This document shows, in pieces, positions 49,628 to 57,754 of a DNA stretch of 64,000 nucleotides (positions are counted from its first letter, which is position 1; every line of letters begins with the position of its first letter). Under the pieces are notes generated by a model. That model did no database searches. It was not told where the DNA came from and worked only from the letters and a program-made list of their open reading frames with translations. This DNA is from Albirhodobacter sp048262715 (lineage in GTDB: Bacteria > Pseudomonadota > Alphaproteobacteria > Rhodobacterales > Rhodobacteraceae): assembly GCA_048262715.1 (NCBI GenBank), contig JBLXEV010000009.1:62001-126000 (forward strand). Direction: 5' to 3'. A program made the translations under genes and the position numbers.

Positions 49628-51447
49628 TCAACGGTTACCGATTTTGCTAGGTTGCGGGGTTGGTCCACATCGGTGCCTTTGGCGACAGCGGTGTGGTAGG
49701 CGATAAGTTGCGCGGGCAGCGCGTAGAGGATCGGCGCGAAAGGCTCGGCGATTTCCGGCATCCGGATCTGCGCCCAAGTGCCTTCGCCCGCCTCTTTCAG
49801 GCCCTGCGCATCCGAGACGAGCAGCACCTGACCATGCCGCGCCATCACTTCTTGCATATTCGAGACGGTTTTTTCAAACAACCTGTCACGCGGCGCGAAG
49901 ACAATCACGGGGACGGAGCGGTCGATCAGCGCGATCGGCCCGTGTTTGAGCTCGCCCGAGGCATAGCCTTCGGCGTGGATGTAGCTGATTTCCTTGAGTT
50001 TCAGCGCGCCTTCCATGGCAATCGGGAAGAGCGGGCCGCGCCCCAAGAACAGCACATCCTGCGCTTCGGCCAGTTTTTCGGCCAGTTTCTCGATATCTCC
50101 GGAGGCGGCCAAACCTGCGTTCATCAATCCGGGCAAGGCGCGCAGCGTCTCGATATGGGATTTGAGCTGCTCGGGCGAGATATGGCCACGATCCACGCCC
50201 GCTTTCAGCGCCATGACGGCGAGCGTCAGCAATTGGCAGGTGAAGGCTTTGGTGGAAGCGACGCCAACCTCGACCCCCGCCAAAATCGGCAGGCTCAGCG
50301 AGGCTTCGCGCGCCATCGAGGAGGTCGGTACATTCACCACGGCGACGGTTTTCTCAACCCGCTCATCGCAATAGCGCAGGGCGGCGAGCGTATCGGCGGT
50401 CTCGCCCGATTGGCTTACAAAGATCGCCCAAGATTTCTTCGGCATCGGCGGTTCGCGGTAGCGGAACTCGGACGCGACGTCGATCTCGCAGGGCAGGCCC
50501 GCCAAGCTTTCGAACCAGTATTTCGCCACCGCGCAGGCGTAATAGGCGGTGCCGCAGGCAACCATAGTCAGCCGGTCGAGATCGGTGAAATCGACCTCCT
50601 CGGGCAGGTTCAACCCTTCGTCGCGCAGATAGTGGCGCAGGGCATCGCCCAGCACGGCGGGCTGTTCAGCGACTTCTTTGGCCATGAAATGCTTATAGCC
50701 GGCTTTCTCGATCTGCACCGCGCCCACGTCGATCTTGGCCGCATCGCGGTTCGCGCGGCGGCCCTCGGCATCATAGATCTCCGCGCCTTGGCGGGTGATG
50801 AAGGCGTAATCACCTTCTTCGAGATAGGTCACAAGATGAGTCATTGGTGCCAGCGCAATCGCGTCGGAGCCGACGAACATCTCCCCCGTGCCATGGCCGA
50901 TGGCCAGCGGCGAGCCTTTGCGGGCGGCGATCATCAGATCGTCTTCGCCCTCAAATAGCCACAAGAGCGCAAACGCGCCCTCCAGCCGCTTGAGCGTCGC
51001 CACGGCGGCGTCGCGCGGGGGCAGGCCGCCGTCGATATACATCCGCGTCAGCATCGCGACCGTTTCGGTATCGGTCGCGGATTCGGGCAGATGGCCTGCC
51101 TCTGCCAGCTCTTCGCGCAAGCTGCGGAAGTTCTCGATAATGCCGTTATGCACCACCGCCACAGGGCCCGAGCGATGCGGATGCGCGTTGACTTCTGTCG
51201 CGGCGCCATGCGTTGCCCAGCGGGTGTGGCCAATGCCCGATTTGCCCGCCAGCGGCGCGTGCACGAGGCGATCCGACAGGTTCACCAGCTTGCCGACCGC
51301 GCGGCGGCGATCCAGCTTGCCGCCCGCCGAGGCGTTCACCGTGGCGATGCCCGCGCTATCATAGCCGCGATATTCCAGCCGCTTTAGGCTTTCGACCAAA
51401 AGCGGGGCGACTTCATTTTTTCCCAGAACACCAATAATTCCGCACAT
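49624..51447 (-). CDS. glmS: GlmS, glucosamine-6-phosphate synthase
   Basis: A 607-residue enzyme making glucosamine-6-P from fructose-6-P and glutamine, the entry to peptidoglycan and LPS amino sugars. The N-terminal glutaminase begins with the catalytic Cys (MCGIIGV) and has LEYRGYDSAGIA; two SIS isomerase domains follow (SQSGETADTLAAL, GVEVGVASTKAFTCQ) and the C-terminal QPRNLAKSVTVE is canonical. Length is standard (608). It lies 11 bases after glmU; no glmS ribozyme is seen upstream, as expected outside Gram-positives. Confidence 0.98.
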   Translation of the reverse strand: MCGIIGVLGKNEVAPLLVESLKRLEYRGYDSAGIATVNASAGGKLDRRRAVGKLVNLSDRLVHAPLAGKSGIGHTRWATHGAATEVNAHPHRSGPVAVVHNGIIENFRSLREELAEAGHLPESATDTETVAMLTRMYIDGGLPPRDAAVATLKRLEGAFALLWLFEGEDDLMIAARKGSPLAIGHGTGEMFVGSDAIALAPMTHLVTYLEEGDYAFITRQGAEIYDAEGRRANRDAAKIDVGAVQIEKAGYKHFMAKEVAEQPAVLGDALRHYLRDEGLNLPEEVDFTDLDRLTMVACGTAYYACAVAKYWFESLAGLPCEIDVASEFRYREPPMPKKSWAIFVSQSGETADTLAALRYCDERVEKTVAVVNVPTSSMAREASLSLPILAGVEVGVASTKAFTCQLLTLAVMALKAGVDRGHISPEQLKSHIETLRALPGLMNAGLAASGDIEKLAEKLAEAQDVLFLGRGPLFPIAMEGALKLKEISYIHAEGYASGELKHGPIALIDRSVPVIVFAPRDRLFEKTVSNMQEVMARHGQVLLVSDAQGLKEAGEGTWAQIRMPEIAEPFAPILYALPAQLIAYHTAVAKGTDVDQPRNLAKSVTVE

Positions 51448-51458
51448 ATTTCGCCCCT

Positions 51459-52802
51459 TCAGGAATTGGATTTGCGGGCTTTTTCGGCGCGCAACATCTC
51501 AAAGAGTTTGGTGGCAAGCCCGAGCTTGTTCACTTGTTTCGCGCGTCCCAGCGCCACGGCCTGCGCGGGCACATCCTCGGTGACGACAGAGCCCGATCCG
51601 GTCAGCGCGCCATCCCCCACCGTGACGGGGGCGACCAGCATCGTATCGGAACCGATGAACGCGTTTTTGCCGATGGTGGTGCGGTGTTTCATCACCCCGT
51701 CATAGTTGCAAGTGATCGTTCCGGCACCGATATTCGTATGCTCGCCAATATCCGCATCACCGATATAGGTCAGATGGCCGACCTTCACGCCCTCATCCAA
51801 GATCGCATTCTTGATCTCGACGAAATTGCCGACATGCACATCCTCTGCCAGTTCCGCACCTGGCCGCAGGCGGGCGAAGGGGCCGACAGTTGCGCCGCGC
51901 GAGATATGGCAGCCTTCCAGATGGCAAAACGCGAGGATCTCCGCGCCGGTTTCCACCGTGACGCCCGGCCCGAAGACGACATTTGGCCCCACAATGCAAT
52001 CGGCCCCCAGATAGGTATCGAGCGCGAAGAACACGGTATCGGGCGCGGTCAGCGTCACGCCATTCTCGAACGCTTCCGCCCGCATCCGTGCTTGGAACGC
52101 GGCTTCGGCCTGCGCCAGTTCTTTGCGCGAATTGATGCCGAGGGTTTCCGCCTCGTCGCATGTCACCACTTCCGCCGCCATGCCATTGGCGCGCGCGACC
52201 TCGACAAGGTCGGTCAGGTAGAATTCCTCGGAGGCATTGTCGTTATCAATCACCGGCAGGAGTTCGCGCAGCGTGGCCGCATCGGCACAGATCACGCCGG
52301 AATTGCACAGGGTGATCTCCGCCTCCTCATCGGTGGCATCTTTAAACTCGACGATCCGCTCCAGCGCGGTGCCATGGGTGACAAGCCGCCCATAGCGCCC
52401 CGGATCGGCGGCCTCGAACCCGAGCACGACAACATCGGCAGGGGAGTCGAGCATCTGTTCCAGCGTCTCTGTGCGGATGAAGGGCGTATCGCCGTAGAGC
52501 ACGATCACGCGCCCCTCGAACCCCTCCAACTCCGGCAGCGCCTGCATGACGGCATGGGCGGTGCCCAATTGCTCTTCTTGCAGAACCACTTGTGCCTCAG
52601 GGTTGATCTTGCTGACCGCCGTGCGCACCTGATCCGCGCCATGCCCCGCGACGACAATCACTGCTTCGGGCTCCAGCGCTTGGCCCGAAAGCATCGCATG
52701 CGCGACCAGCGGCGCAGCCCCCAGACGGTGCAGCACCTTGGGGAGGTCCGAATTCATGCGCGTGCCTTTTCCGGCGGCGAGGATAACAAGTGCAATTGCC
52801 AT
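51459..52802 (-). CDS. glmU: GlmU, bifunctional UDP-N-acetylglucosamine synthesis enzyme
   Basis: A 447-residue protein. The N-terminal pyrophosphorylase has LAAGKGTRMNSDLPKVLH and LYGDTPFIRTETLEQ; the C-terminal acetyltransferase is a left-handed beta-helix of isoleucine-patch hexapeptides (VGNFVEIKNAILDEGVKVGHLTYIGDADIGE). Acetylates glucosamine-1-P, then adds UMP. Same operon as glmS. Divergent from gph across 115 bases that must hold both promoters. Confidence 0.98.
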   Translation of the reverse strand: MAIALVILAAGKGTRMNSDLPKVLHRLGAAPLVAHAMLSGQALEPEAVIVVAGHGADQVRTAVSKINPEAQVVLQEEQLGTAHAVMQALPELEGFEGRVIVLYGDTPFIRTETLEQMLDSPADVVVLGFEAADPGRYGRLVTHGTALERIVEFKDATDEEAEITLCNSGVICADAATLRELLPVIDNDNASEEFYLTDLVEVARANGMAAEVVTCDEAETLGINSRKELAQAEAAFQARMRAEAFENGVTLTAPDTVFFALDTYLGADCIVGPNVVFGPGVTVETGAEILAFCHLEGCHISRGATVGPFARLRPGAELAEDVHVGNFVEIKNAILDEGVKVGHLTYIGDADIGEHTNIGAGTITCNYDGVMKHRTTIGKNAFIGSDTMLVAPVTVGDGALTGSGSVVTEDVPAQAVALGRAKQVNKLGLATKLFEMLRAEKARKSNS

Positions 52803-52917
52803 AGGGAGAGCCCTTTTCTTCTGTTGCCTCGCGTTTTACCTATTGGGGGCGGGGCTGCAAGGGAAAGCGGTTCACGGATTGTGACCAGTTGTGACAGCAC
52901 ACGCCAAAAGGGACCTT

Positions 52918-53655
52918 ATGACCACTGACCTCTCCGCGAAGACTGCCCCTTCCGCTGACCTCAAAACGGCCGATCTTCAAACCCCCGATCTTAAAACAGT
53001 CGTGTTTGATCTGGATGGCACGTTGGCCGATACCGCTGCCGATCTGATCGAGGCCGCCAACGCCTGTTTCATCGCGCGCGGCATCGGGCCTGTGCTGCAT
53101 GTCGATCAAGATGCGCTGATCGCGTTCCATGGCGGGCGGGCGATGCTGCGCACCGGATATAGCCGCGTGGAACTGCCGGATATCGAGGCGCTGGTGGAGG
53201 CGGATTACCCCGCATTGCTGCGCCATTACGGCGAGAATATTGATGTGCATACAAGGGTTTATCCCGGTGTGTTCGAGGCGCTTGAGACGTTGAAGGCGCA
53301 GGGCTACGCGTTGTCGATCTGCACCAACAAGCCCGAAGGTCTCGCGCAGGTGCTCACCGCGCGGCTGGGGCTGCGGCATCATTTCGGCGCGCTGATCGGG
53401 GCCGATACCTTGGCCACGCGCAAGCCCGATCCCGCGCCCTATATCGCGGCGGTCGAGGCGGTGGGGGGCACGGTCGCGCGCTCGATCCTGATTGGCGATA
53501 CCAAAACCGACCGCGAAACGGCGCGCGCCTGCGGTGTTGCGAGCGTTCTGGTGACATTCGGGCCGGAGGGCCGCACCATTGAACGCTTGGCCCCTGAAGC
53601 GCTGTTGGAGCATTACGACGATTTGCCCGCGCTGGTCGCGCGGCTTTTGGGCTGA
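52918..53655 (+). CDS. gph: Phosphoglycolate phosphatase (HAD family)
   Basis: A 245-residue HAD phosphatase. Motif I VVFDLDGTLADTAADLIEAAN, motif II SICTNKPEGL, motif III KPDPAPY, motif IV ILIGDTKTDRETARACG. Removes phosphate from 2-phosphoglycolate formed by DNA repair or Rubisco oxygenation. The first 24 residues contain a short duplication (ADLKTADLQTPDLKT) not found in typical Gph. ATG at 52918 has GGGA 6 bases upstream. Confidence 0.9.
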   Translation: MTTDLSAKTAPSADLKTADLQTPDLKTVVFDLDGTLADTAADLIEAANACFIARGIGPVLHVDQDALIAFHGGRAMLRTGYSRVELPDIEALVEADYPALLRHYGENIDVHTRVYPGVFEALETLKAQGYALSICTNKPEGLAQVLTARLGLRHHFGALIGADTLATRKPDPAPYIAAVEAVGGTVARSILIGDTKTDRETARACGVASVLVTFGPEGRTIERLAPEALLEHYDDLPALVARLLG

Positions 53656-53668
53656 GCGGGGGGGCGGG

Positions 53669-54166
53669 ATGGGGCAAACCCTGAAGCGCCATCGCCTCTG
53701 CCCCGATTGCTCGACGGCGATGCCGGAGGCGGCGGAGCAATGCTTGGGCTGCGGCGCGGTGCTCAGGCCTGTTGTGCATACGCTCCCTGCCGCGCCGCGC
53801 AGATCGTGGACATGGCGGCTCGTCGATTTCACAGTGACGGCGAGCCTCGTGTTTTTGGCCGCCACCGCTTTGCAGCGCTATTACCTTTCCAGTTCCGTCG
53901 ATGCGGCGGCGACATTGCGCGCTGCGCAAAAGGCGGAGCTGGCGCAGATCTCCCCCGCAGAGCGAGGCGATTTGCTTCTCGGCGCGGATCTGTGTGGCTA
54001 CGCTATGCGCGATCCGCTGGAGGCGCTGACCGGCCCGCTCGTGCGCGAGCCGCGCGGACCGCTGGATCAGGTTGAGGCCGCACTGTCGGATGCCGAGCGC
54101 GCGGCGCTCTTGGCGCGGTGTGATGAGTTCGGCGCGGTGGTGCGCGGGTTGGCGCTGATCGAGTAA
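53669..54166 (+). CDS. Zinc-ribbon membrane protein, unknown
   Basis: A 165-residue protein not recognised. The N terminus is a zinc ribbon, CPDC-x9-CLGC (residues about 11-28), followed by a membrane helix (LVDFTVTASLVFLAATALQ, about 51-69) and a 95-residue exported domain with two Cys (ADLCGYAM, ARCDEFG). Starts 14 bases after gph, with GGGGG before the ATG, so likely in the gph operon. A zinc-ribbon-plus-helix layout is common in small regulators or scaffolds of unknown function. Confidence 0.7.
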   Translation: MGQTLKRHRLCPDCSTAMPEAAEQCLGCGAVLRPVVHTLPAAPRRSWTWRLVDFTVTASLVFLAATALQRYYLSSSVDAAATLRAAQKAELAQISPAERGDLLLGADLCGYAMRDPLEALTGPLVREPRGPLDQVEAALSDAERAALLARCDEFGAVVRGLALIE

Positions 54167-54305
54167 CCCGCGTCGCCGCGCGCGGTGTCTGCGCGCAGGG
54201 GCGAAGCGGCCCAAAGACCTCGCGTCACTTTTCCTGAAAACGGGCAGAATTTTTCGCGCAGGGCCTCACGGGCCTTGACCCGACTCATCTTCTTGCTGCA
54301 TGAAT

Positions 54306-54319
54306 TGAACACTTGTTCA
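54306..54319. promoter_or_regulatory. Perfect inverted repeat upstream of ivd
   Basis: TGAACA-CT-TGTTCA, a 6+6 inverted repeat with a 2-base spacer, lies 27 bases before the ivd ATG and just ahead of its GGAGG ribosome binding site. This is the size and place of a TetR-type repressor operator. No regulator gene is next to the operon. Confidence 0.5.
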
Positions 54320-54345
54320 GATAATTCAGCCAGTGGAGGGGCCCG

Positions 54346-55500
54346 ATGTTCAACGCCATGAGTTTCGATCTTGGGGACGATGTGAATAGCCTGCGCGAAA
54401 TGGTGCATGCTTGGGCGCAAGAGCGCGTCAAACCGATGGCGGAGGCGGTGGATCGCGACAATCTCTTCCCGCATGAACTCTGGGCGGAAATGGGCGAGCT
54501 GGGCCTTCTGGGCGTCACCGTATCAGAGGAATATGGCGGCGCGGGCATGGGCTATCTCGCGCATATCGTCGCGACAGAGGAAATCGCGCGGGCCTCGGCC
54601 TCGGTCTCGCTGTCCTACGGCGCGCATTCCAACCTCTGCGTGAACCAGCTCAAACTCAACGGCAATGAGGCGCAAAAGCGCAAATACCTTCCCGATCTGG
54701 TCTCAGGCGTGAAAGTCGGCGCGCTGGCGATGAGCGAAGAGGGCGCGGGATCTGATGTCGTGGGCATGAAGCTCAAAGCGGAGAAGAAAGACGGCTATTA
54801 CCTTCTGAACGGCCATAAATACTGGATCACCAACGGGCCGGATGCGGACACATTGGTGGTCTATGCCAAGACCGATATGGAGGCGGGGTCGAAAGGGATC
54901 ACGGCTTTTATCGTTGAAAAGGGGTTCAAGGGCTTCTCCACTTCCAAGCACTTCGACAAGCTCGGGATGCGCGGCTCGAACACCGCGCAGCTGTTCTTCG
55001 ACAATTGCGAAGTGCCGGAAGAAAACGTCCTCGGGCTGGAAGGCAAAGGCGTGCGCGTTCTGATGTCCGGTCTGGATTACGAGCGCGTGGTGCTGTCGGG
55101 GATTGGCACCGGGATCATGGCGGCGTGCTTGGATGAGGTTGTTCCATATGTGCAATCTCGCAAGCAGTTTGGCCAGCCAATCGGGGCATTTCAGTTGATG
55201 CAAGGCAAGGTGGCCGATATGTACACTGCGCTGAACACGGCCCGCGCCTATAGCTATGAGGTCGCGAAAGCCTGTGATCGCAGCAACGTCACCCGCGCTG
55301 ACGCGGCGGCGACAGTGCTCTACGCGTCCGAGCAGGCGATGGTGCAGGCGCATCAGGCGGTGCAGGCGCTAGGGGGCGCGGGCTTCCTGAGCGGCTCCGT
55401 GGTGGAGCGACTGTTCCGCGATGCGAAGCTGATGGAAATCGGCGCAGGCACCTCCGAGATCCGCCGGATGCTGATCGGTCGCGAGATCGTCGGCGCGTGA
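54346..55500 (+). CDS. ivd: Isovaleryl-CoA dehydrogenase
   Basis: A 384-residue FAD enzyme (liuA) oxidising isovaleryl-CoA to 3-methylcrotonyl-CoA in leucine breakdown. Acyl-CoA dehydrogenase signatures are ALAMSEEGAGSDVVGMKL and RKQFGQPIGAFQLMQGKVADMY. The catalytic base is E246 in LDYERVVLSG, the isovaleryl/long-chain position, while the usual C-terminal site reads GGAGFLSGSVVERLFRD without the Glu, confirming the IVD type. First gene of the leucine operon. Confidence 0.95.
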   Translation: MFNAMSFDLGDDVNSLREMVHAWAQERVKPMAEAVDRDNLFPHELWAEMGELGLLGVTVSEEYGGAGMGYLAHIVATEEIARASASVSLSYGAHSNLCVNQLKLNGNEAQKRKYLPDLVSGVKVGALAMSEEGAGSDVVGMKLKAEKKDGYYLLNGHKYWITNGPDADTLVVYAKTDMEAGSKGITAFIVEKGFKGFSTSKHFDKLGMRGSNTAQLFFDNCEVPEENVLGLEGKGVRVLMSGLDYERVVLSGIGTGIMAACLDEVVPYVQSRKQFGQPIGAFQLMQGKVADMYTALNTARAYSYEVAKACDRSNVTRADAAATVLYASEQAMVQAHQAVQALGGAGFLSGSVVERLFRDAKLMEIGAGTSEIRRMLIGREIVGA

Positions 55501-55527
55501 TGGGTGGCGATAAATCTGGAATATCTC

Positions 55528-56028
55528 ATGAAACGATCACCTTATAAAGCGATCCTCACGCTCGCAGGCACACTGGCCTTTGCGGTGGCTGGCCCCGCAT
55601 CCGCGCAGGGCGTCACCGCCGATGTCGCCGCCGATGTCGCCTTCGAGGATGTGCAGGTCTGCTTCCTTGATGCCGCGAACGGGGAGGTCGCACCGGATTG
55701 CGTTGGCGATGCGGCGGCGCTCTGCATGGAGCAGCCCGAGGGCCAGACCACCGTAGGGATGGGCACTTGCCTGATGGCCGAGACAGGCCATTGGGATGCG
55801 TTGCTCAACCAGTCCTATCAAGAGGCGATGGATCGTCTCACCCCCGAGGTGCAAACCGCCCTGCGCGGCGCACAGCGGGCCTGGATCAGCTACCGTGATG
55901 CACAATGCGATCTGGCGGCGGCAATGTTTAACGGCGGCACGATGCGCAGCGTGGCCTATGCGGGCTGCAAGATGTCCGAGACGGCGGAGCGCGCGATTGA
56001 ACTGCGCGATATAGGGGTGACGGAATGA
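55528..56028 (+). CDS. LprI/DUF1311-family exported protein
   Basis: A 166-residue periplasmic protein: signal MKRSPYKAILTLAGTLAFAVAGPASAQ, then six Cys and the DUF1311 core (LLNQSYQEAMDRL, LRGAQRAWISYRDAQCDLAAAMFNGGTMRSVAYAGC). Relatives include the lysozyme inhibitor LprI. ATG at 55528 chosen so that the signal peptide is at the N terminus; a GTG eight codons earlier is in frame. It sits between ivd and mccB and overlaps mccB by ATGA, an odd place for such a protein. Confidence 0.85.
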   Translation: MKRSPYKAILTLAGTLAFAVAGPASAQGVTADVAADVAFEDVQVCFLDAANGEVAPDCVGDAAALCMEQPEGQTTVGMGTCLMAETGHWDALLNQSYQEAMDRLTPEVQTALRGAQRAWISYRDAQCDLAAAMFNGGTMRSVAYAGCKMSETAERAIELRDIGVTE

Positions 56029-57629
56029 AACTGAACTCGCAAGCCTTACCGAACTCGGAAGGGTTCAAGGCCAATCAGGCGGCCCATCTGGAGGCGCTGG
56101 CGCAGGTCCGCGCGGCGGCAGAGCTGGCCGCTGCGGGCGGCGGTGCGGCCGCGCTGGAACGCCATATCTCGCGCGGCAAGATGGCCCCGCGCGAACGCGT
56201 TGCCAATCTGCTCGATCCGGGCTCGCCGTTCCTCGAGATCGGCGCCACCGCAGCACACGGGCTCTATGATGGGGCTGCGCCCTGCGCGGGCGTGATCGCG
56301 GGGATTGGCCGTGTGCATGGGCAAGAGGTCATGGTGGTGGCCAATGATGCCACCGTGAAGGGCGGCACCTATTACCCGATGTCGGTCAAAAAACACCTGC
56401 GCGCGCAGGAGATCGCCGAGGAAAACGCGCTGCCCTGCATCTATCTCGTGGATTCGGGCGGCGCGAACCTGCCCAATCAGGATGAGGTCTTCCCCGATCG
56501 CGATCACTTCGGGCGGATCTTCTATAACCAAGCGCGGATGTCCGCCAAAGGCATCGCGCAGATCGCGGTGGTGATGGGGTCTTGCACGGCGGGCGGTGCC
56601 TACGTCCCTGCGATGTCGGATGTGACGATCATCGTGAAGGACCAAGGCACGATCTTCCTCGCCGGCCCGCCCTTGGTGAAGGCCGCGACGGGCGAGGTCG
56701 TCACCTCCGAGGATCTGGGCGGCGGCGATGTGCACACGCGCCTCTCTGGCGTGGCGGATTATCTGGCCGAGGATGACACCCATGCGCTGGCGCTCGCGCG
56801 GCGCGCAGTGAGCCATCTCAACCGGCAAATGCCGAGCACGGTCGCATGGCAACCCTCGGAAGAGCCCGCCTATGACCCAGAGGAGATCTTGGGCGTTGTG
56901 CCCGCCGATCTGCGCACGCCCTATGATATCCGCGAAGTGATCGCGCGCACAGTCGATGGCTCGCGGTTTGATGAATTCAAAGCGCGGTTCGGGGAGACGC
57001 TGGTCACCGGATTTGCCCATGTGAAGGGGTGTCCGGTCGGGATCATTGCCAATAATGGCGTGCTGTTCTCCGAGGCCGCCGTGAAGGGCGCGCATTTCGT
57101 GGAGCTGTGCTCGCAGCGCAATATCCCGCTCGTGTTCTTGCAAAATATCACCGGCTTCATGGTCGGCCGCAAATATGAGAATGAGGGCATCGCGCGCCAC
57201 GGCGCGAAAATGGTGACGGCTGTCGCCACCACCAATGTCCCGAAAATCACCATGCTGGTCGGCGGCTCGTTCGGCGCGGGCAATTACGGCATGGCAGGCC
57301 GCGCCTACTCCCCGCGCTTCTTGTGGACATGGCCCAACAGCCGGATCTCGGTGATGGGCGGCGAACAGGCCGCAGGCGTGCTGGCTACGGTGAAACGCGA
57401 CGGGATCGAGCGCAAAGGCGGGCAATGGTCCGCCGAGGAGGAGGCGGCGTTCAAAGCCCCCACCATCGAGATGTTCGAACGCCAATCCCACCCGCTCTAT
57501 GCCTCGGCGCGGATGTGGGACGATGGCATCATCGACCCCCGGCAGAGCCGCGACGTGCTGGCCCTCTCGCTGCGCGCCAGCTTGAACGCGCCGATTGAGC
57601 CGACAAAGTTCGGCCTGTTTAGAATGTAG
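56025..57629 (+). CDS. mccB: Methylcrotonoyl-CoA carboxylase beta (carboxyltransferase) subunit
   Basis: A 534-residue carboxyltransferase (liuB) that moves CO2 from biotin on MccA to 3-methylcrotonyl-CoA. Crotonase-like halves with ISRGKMAPRERVANLLDPGSPFLEIG, YLVDSGGANLPNQDEVFPDRDHFGRIFYNQA, MGSCTAGGAYVPAMSD, QNITGFMVGRKYENEGIARHGAKMV and GGSFGAGNYGMAGRAY, the last with the oxyanion glycines. Typical of MCC rather than propionyl-CoA carboxylase by these blocks and context. Confidence 0.96.
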   Translation: MKLNSQALPNSEGFKANQAAHLEALAQVRAAAELAAAGGGAAALERHISRGKMAPRERVANLLDPGSPFLEIGATAAHGLYDGAAPCAGVIAGIGRVHGQEVMVVANDATVKGGTYYPMSVKKHLRAQEIAEENALPCIYLVDSGGANLPNQDEVFPDRDHFGRIFYNQARMSAKGIAQIAVVMGSCTAGGAYVPAMSDVTIIVKDQGTIFLAGPPLVKAATGEVVTSEDLGGGDVHTRLSGVADYLAEDDTHALALARRAVSHLNRQMPSTVAWQPSEEPAYDPEEILGVVPADLRTPYDIREVIARTVDGSRFDEFKARFGETLVTGFAHVKGCPVGIIANNGVLFSEAAVKGAHFVELCSQRNIPLVFLQNITGFMVGRKYENEGIARHGAKMVTAVATTNVPKITMLVGGSFGAGNYGMAGRAYSPRFLWTWPNSRISVMGGEQAAGVLATVKRDGIERKGGQWSAEEEAAFKAPTIEMFERQSHPLYASARMWDDGIIDPRQSRDVLALSLRASLNAPIEPTKFGLFRM

Positions 57630-57631
57630 CC

Positions 57632-57706
57632 TGCCTCCGGCGGGGATATTTAAGCTCTCTGGAAAACGATAGCGTTTCCTCAGAGCCAAAATATCCCGGG
57701 GGAGCG
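57632..57706. repeat. Dispersed palindromic element, copy C, inside the leucine operon
   Basis: Left arm CCTCCGGCGGGGATATTT, right arm AAAATATCCCGGGGGAGC; inner arms CTCTCTGGAAA / TTTCCTCAGAG. Shorter than A and B and beginning 3 bases after mccB. It fills most of the 125-base mccB-mccA gap and would form a hairpin in the operon message. Confidence 0.8.
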
Positions 57707-57754
57707 AAGCGGGGGCAGCGCCCCCATCCACGAGTTTTCACAGGGAGATGGCTC

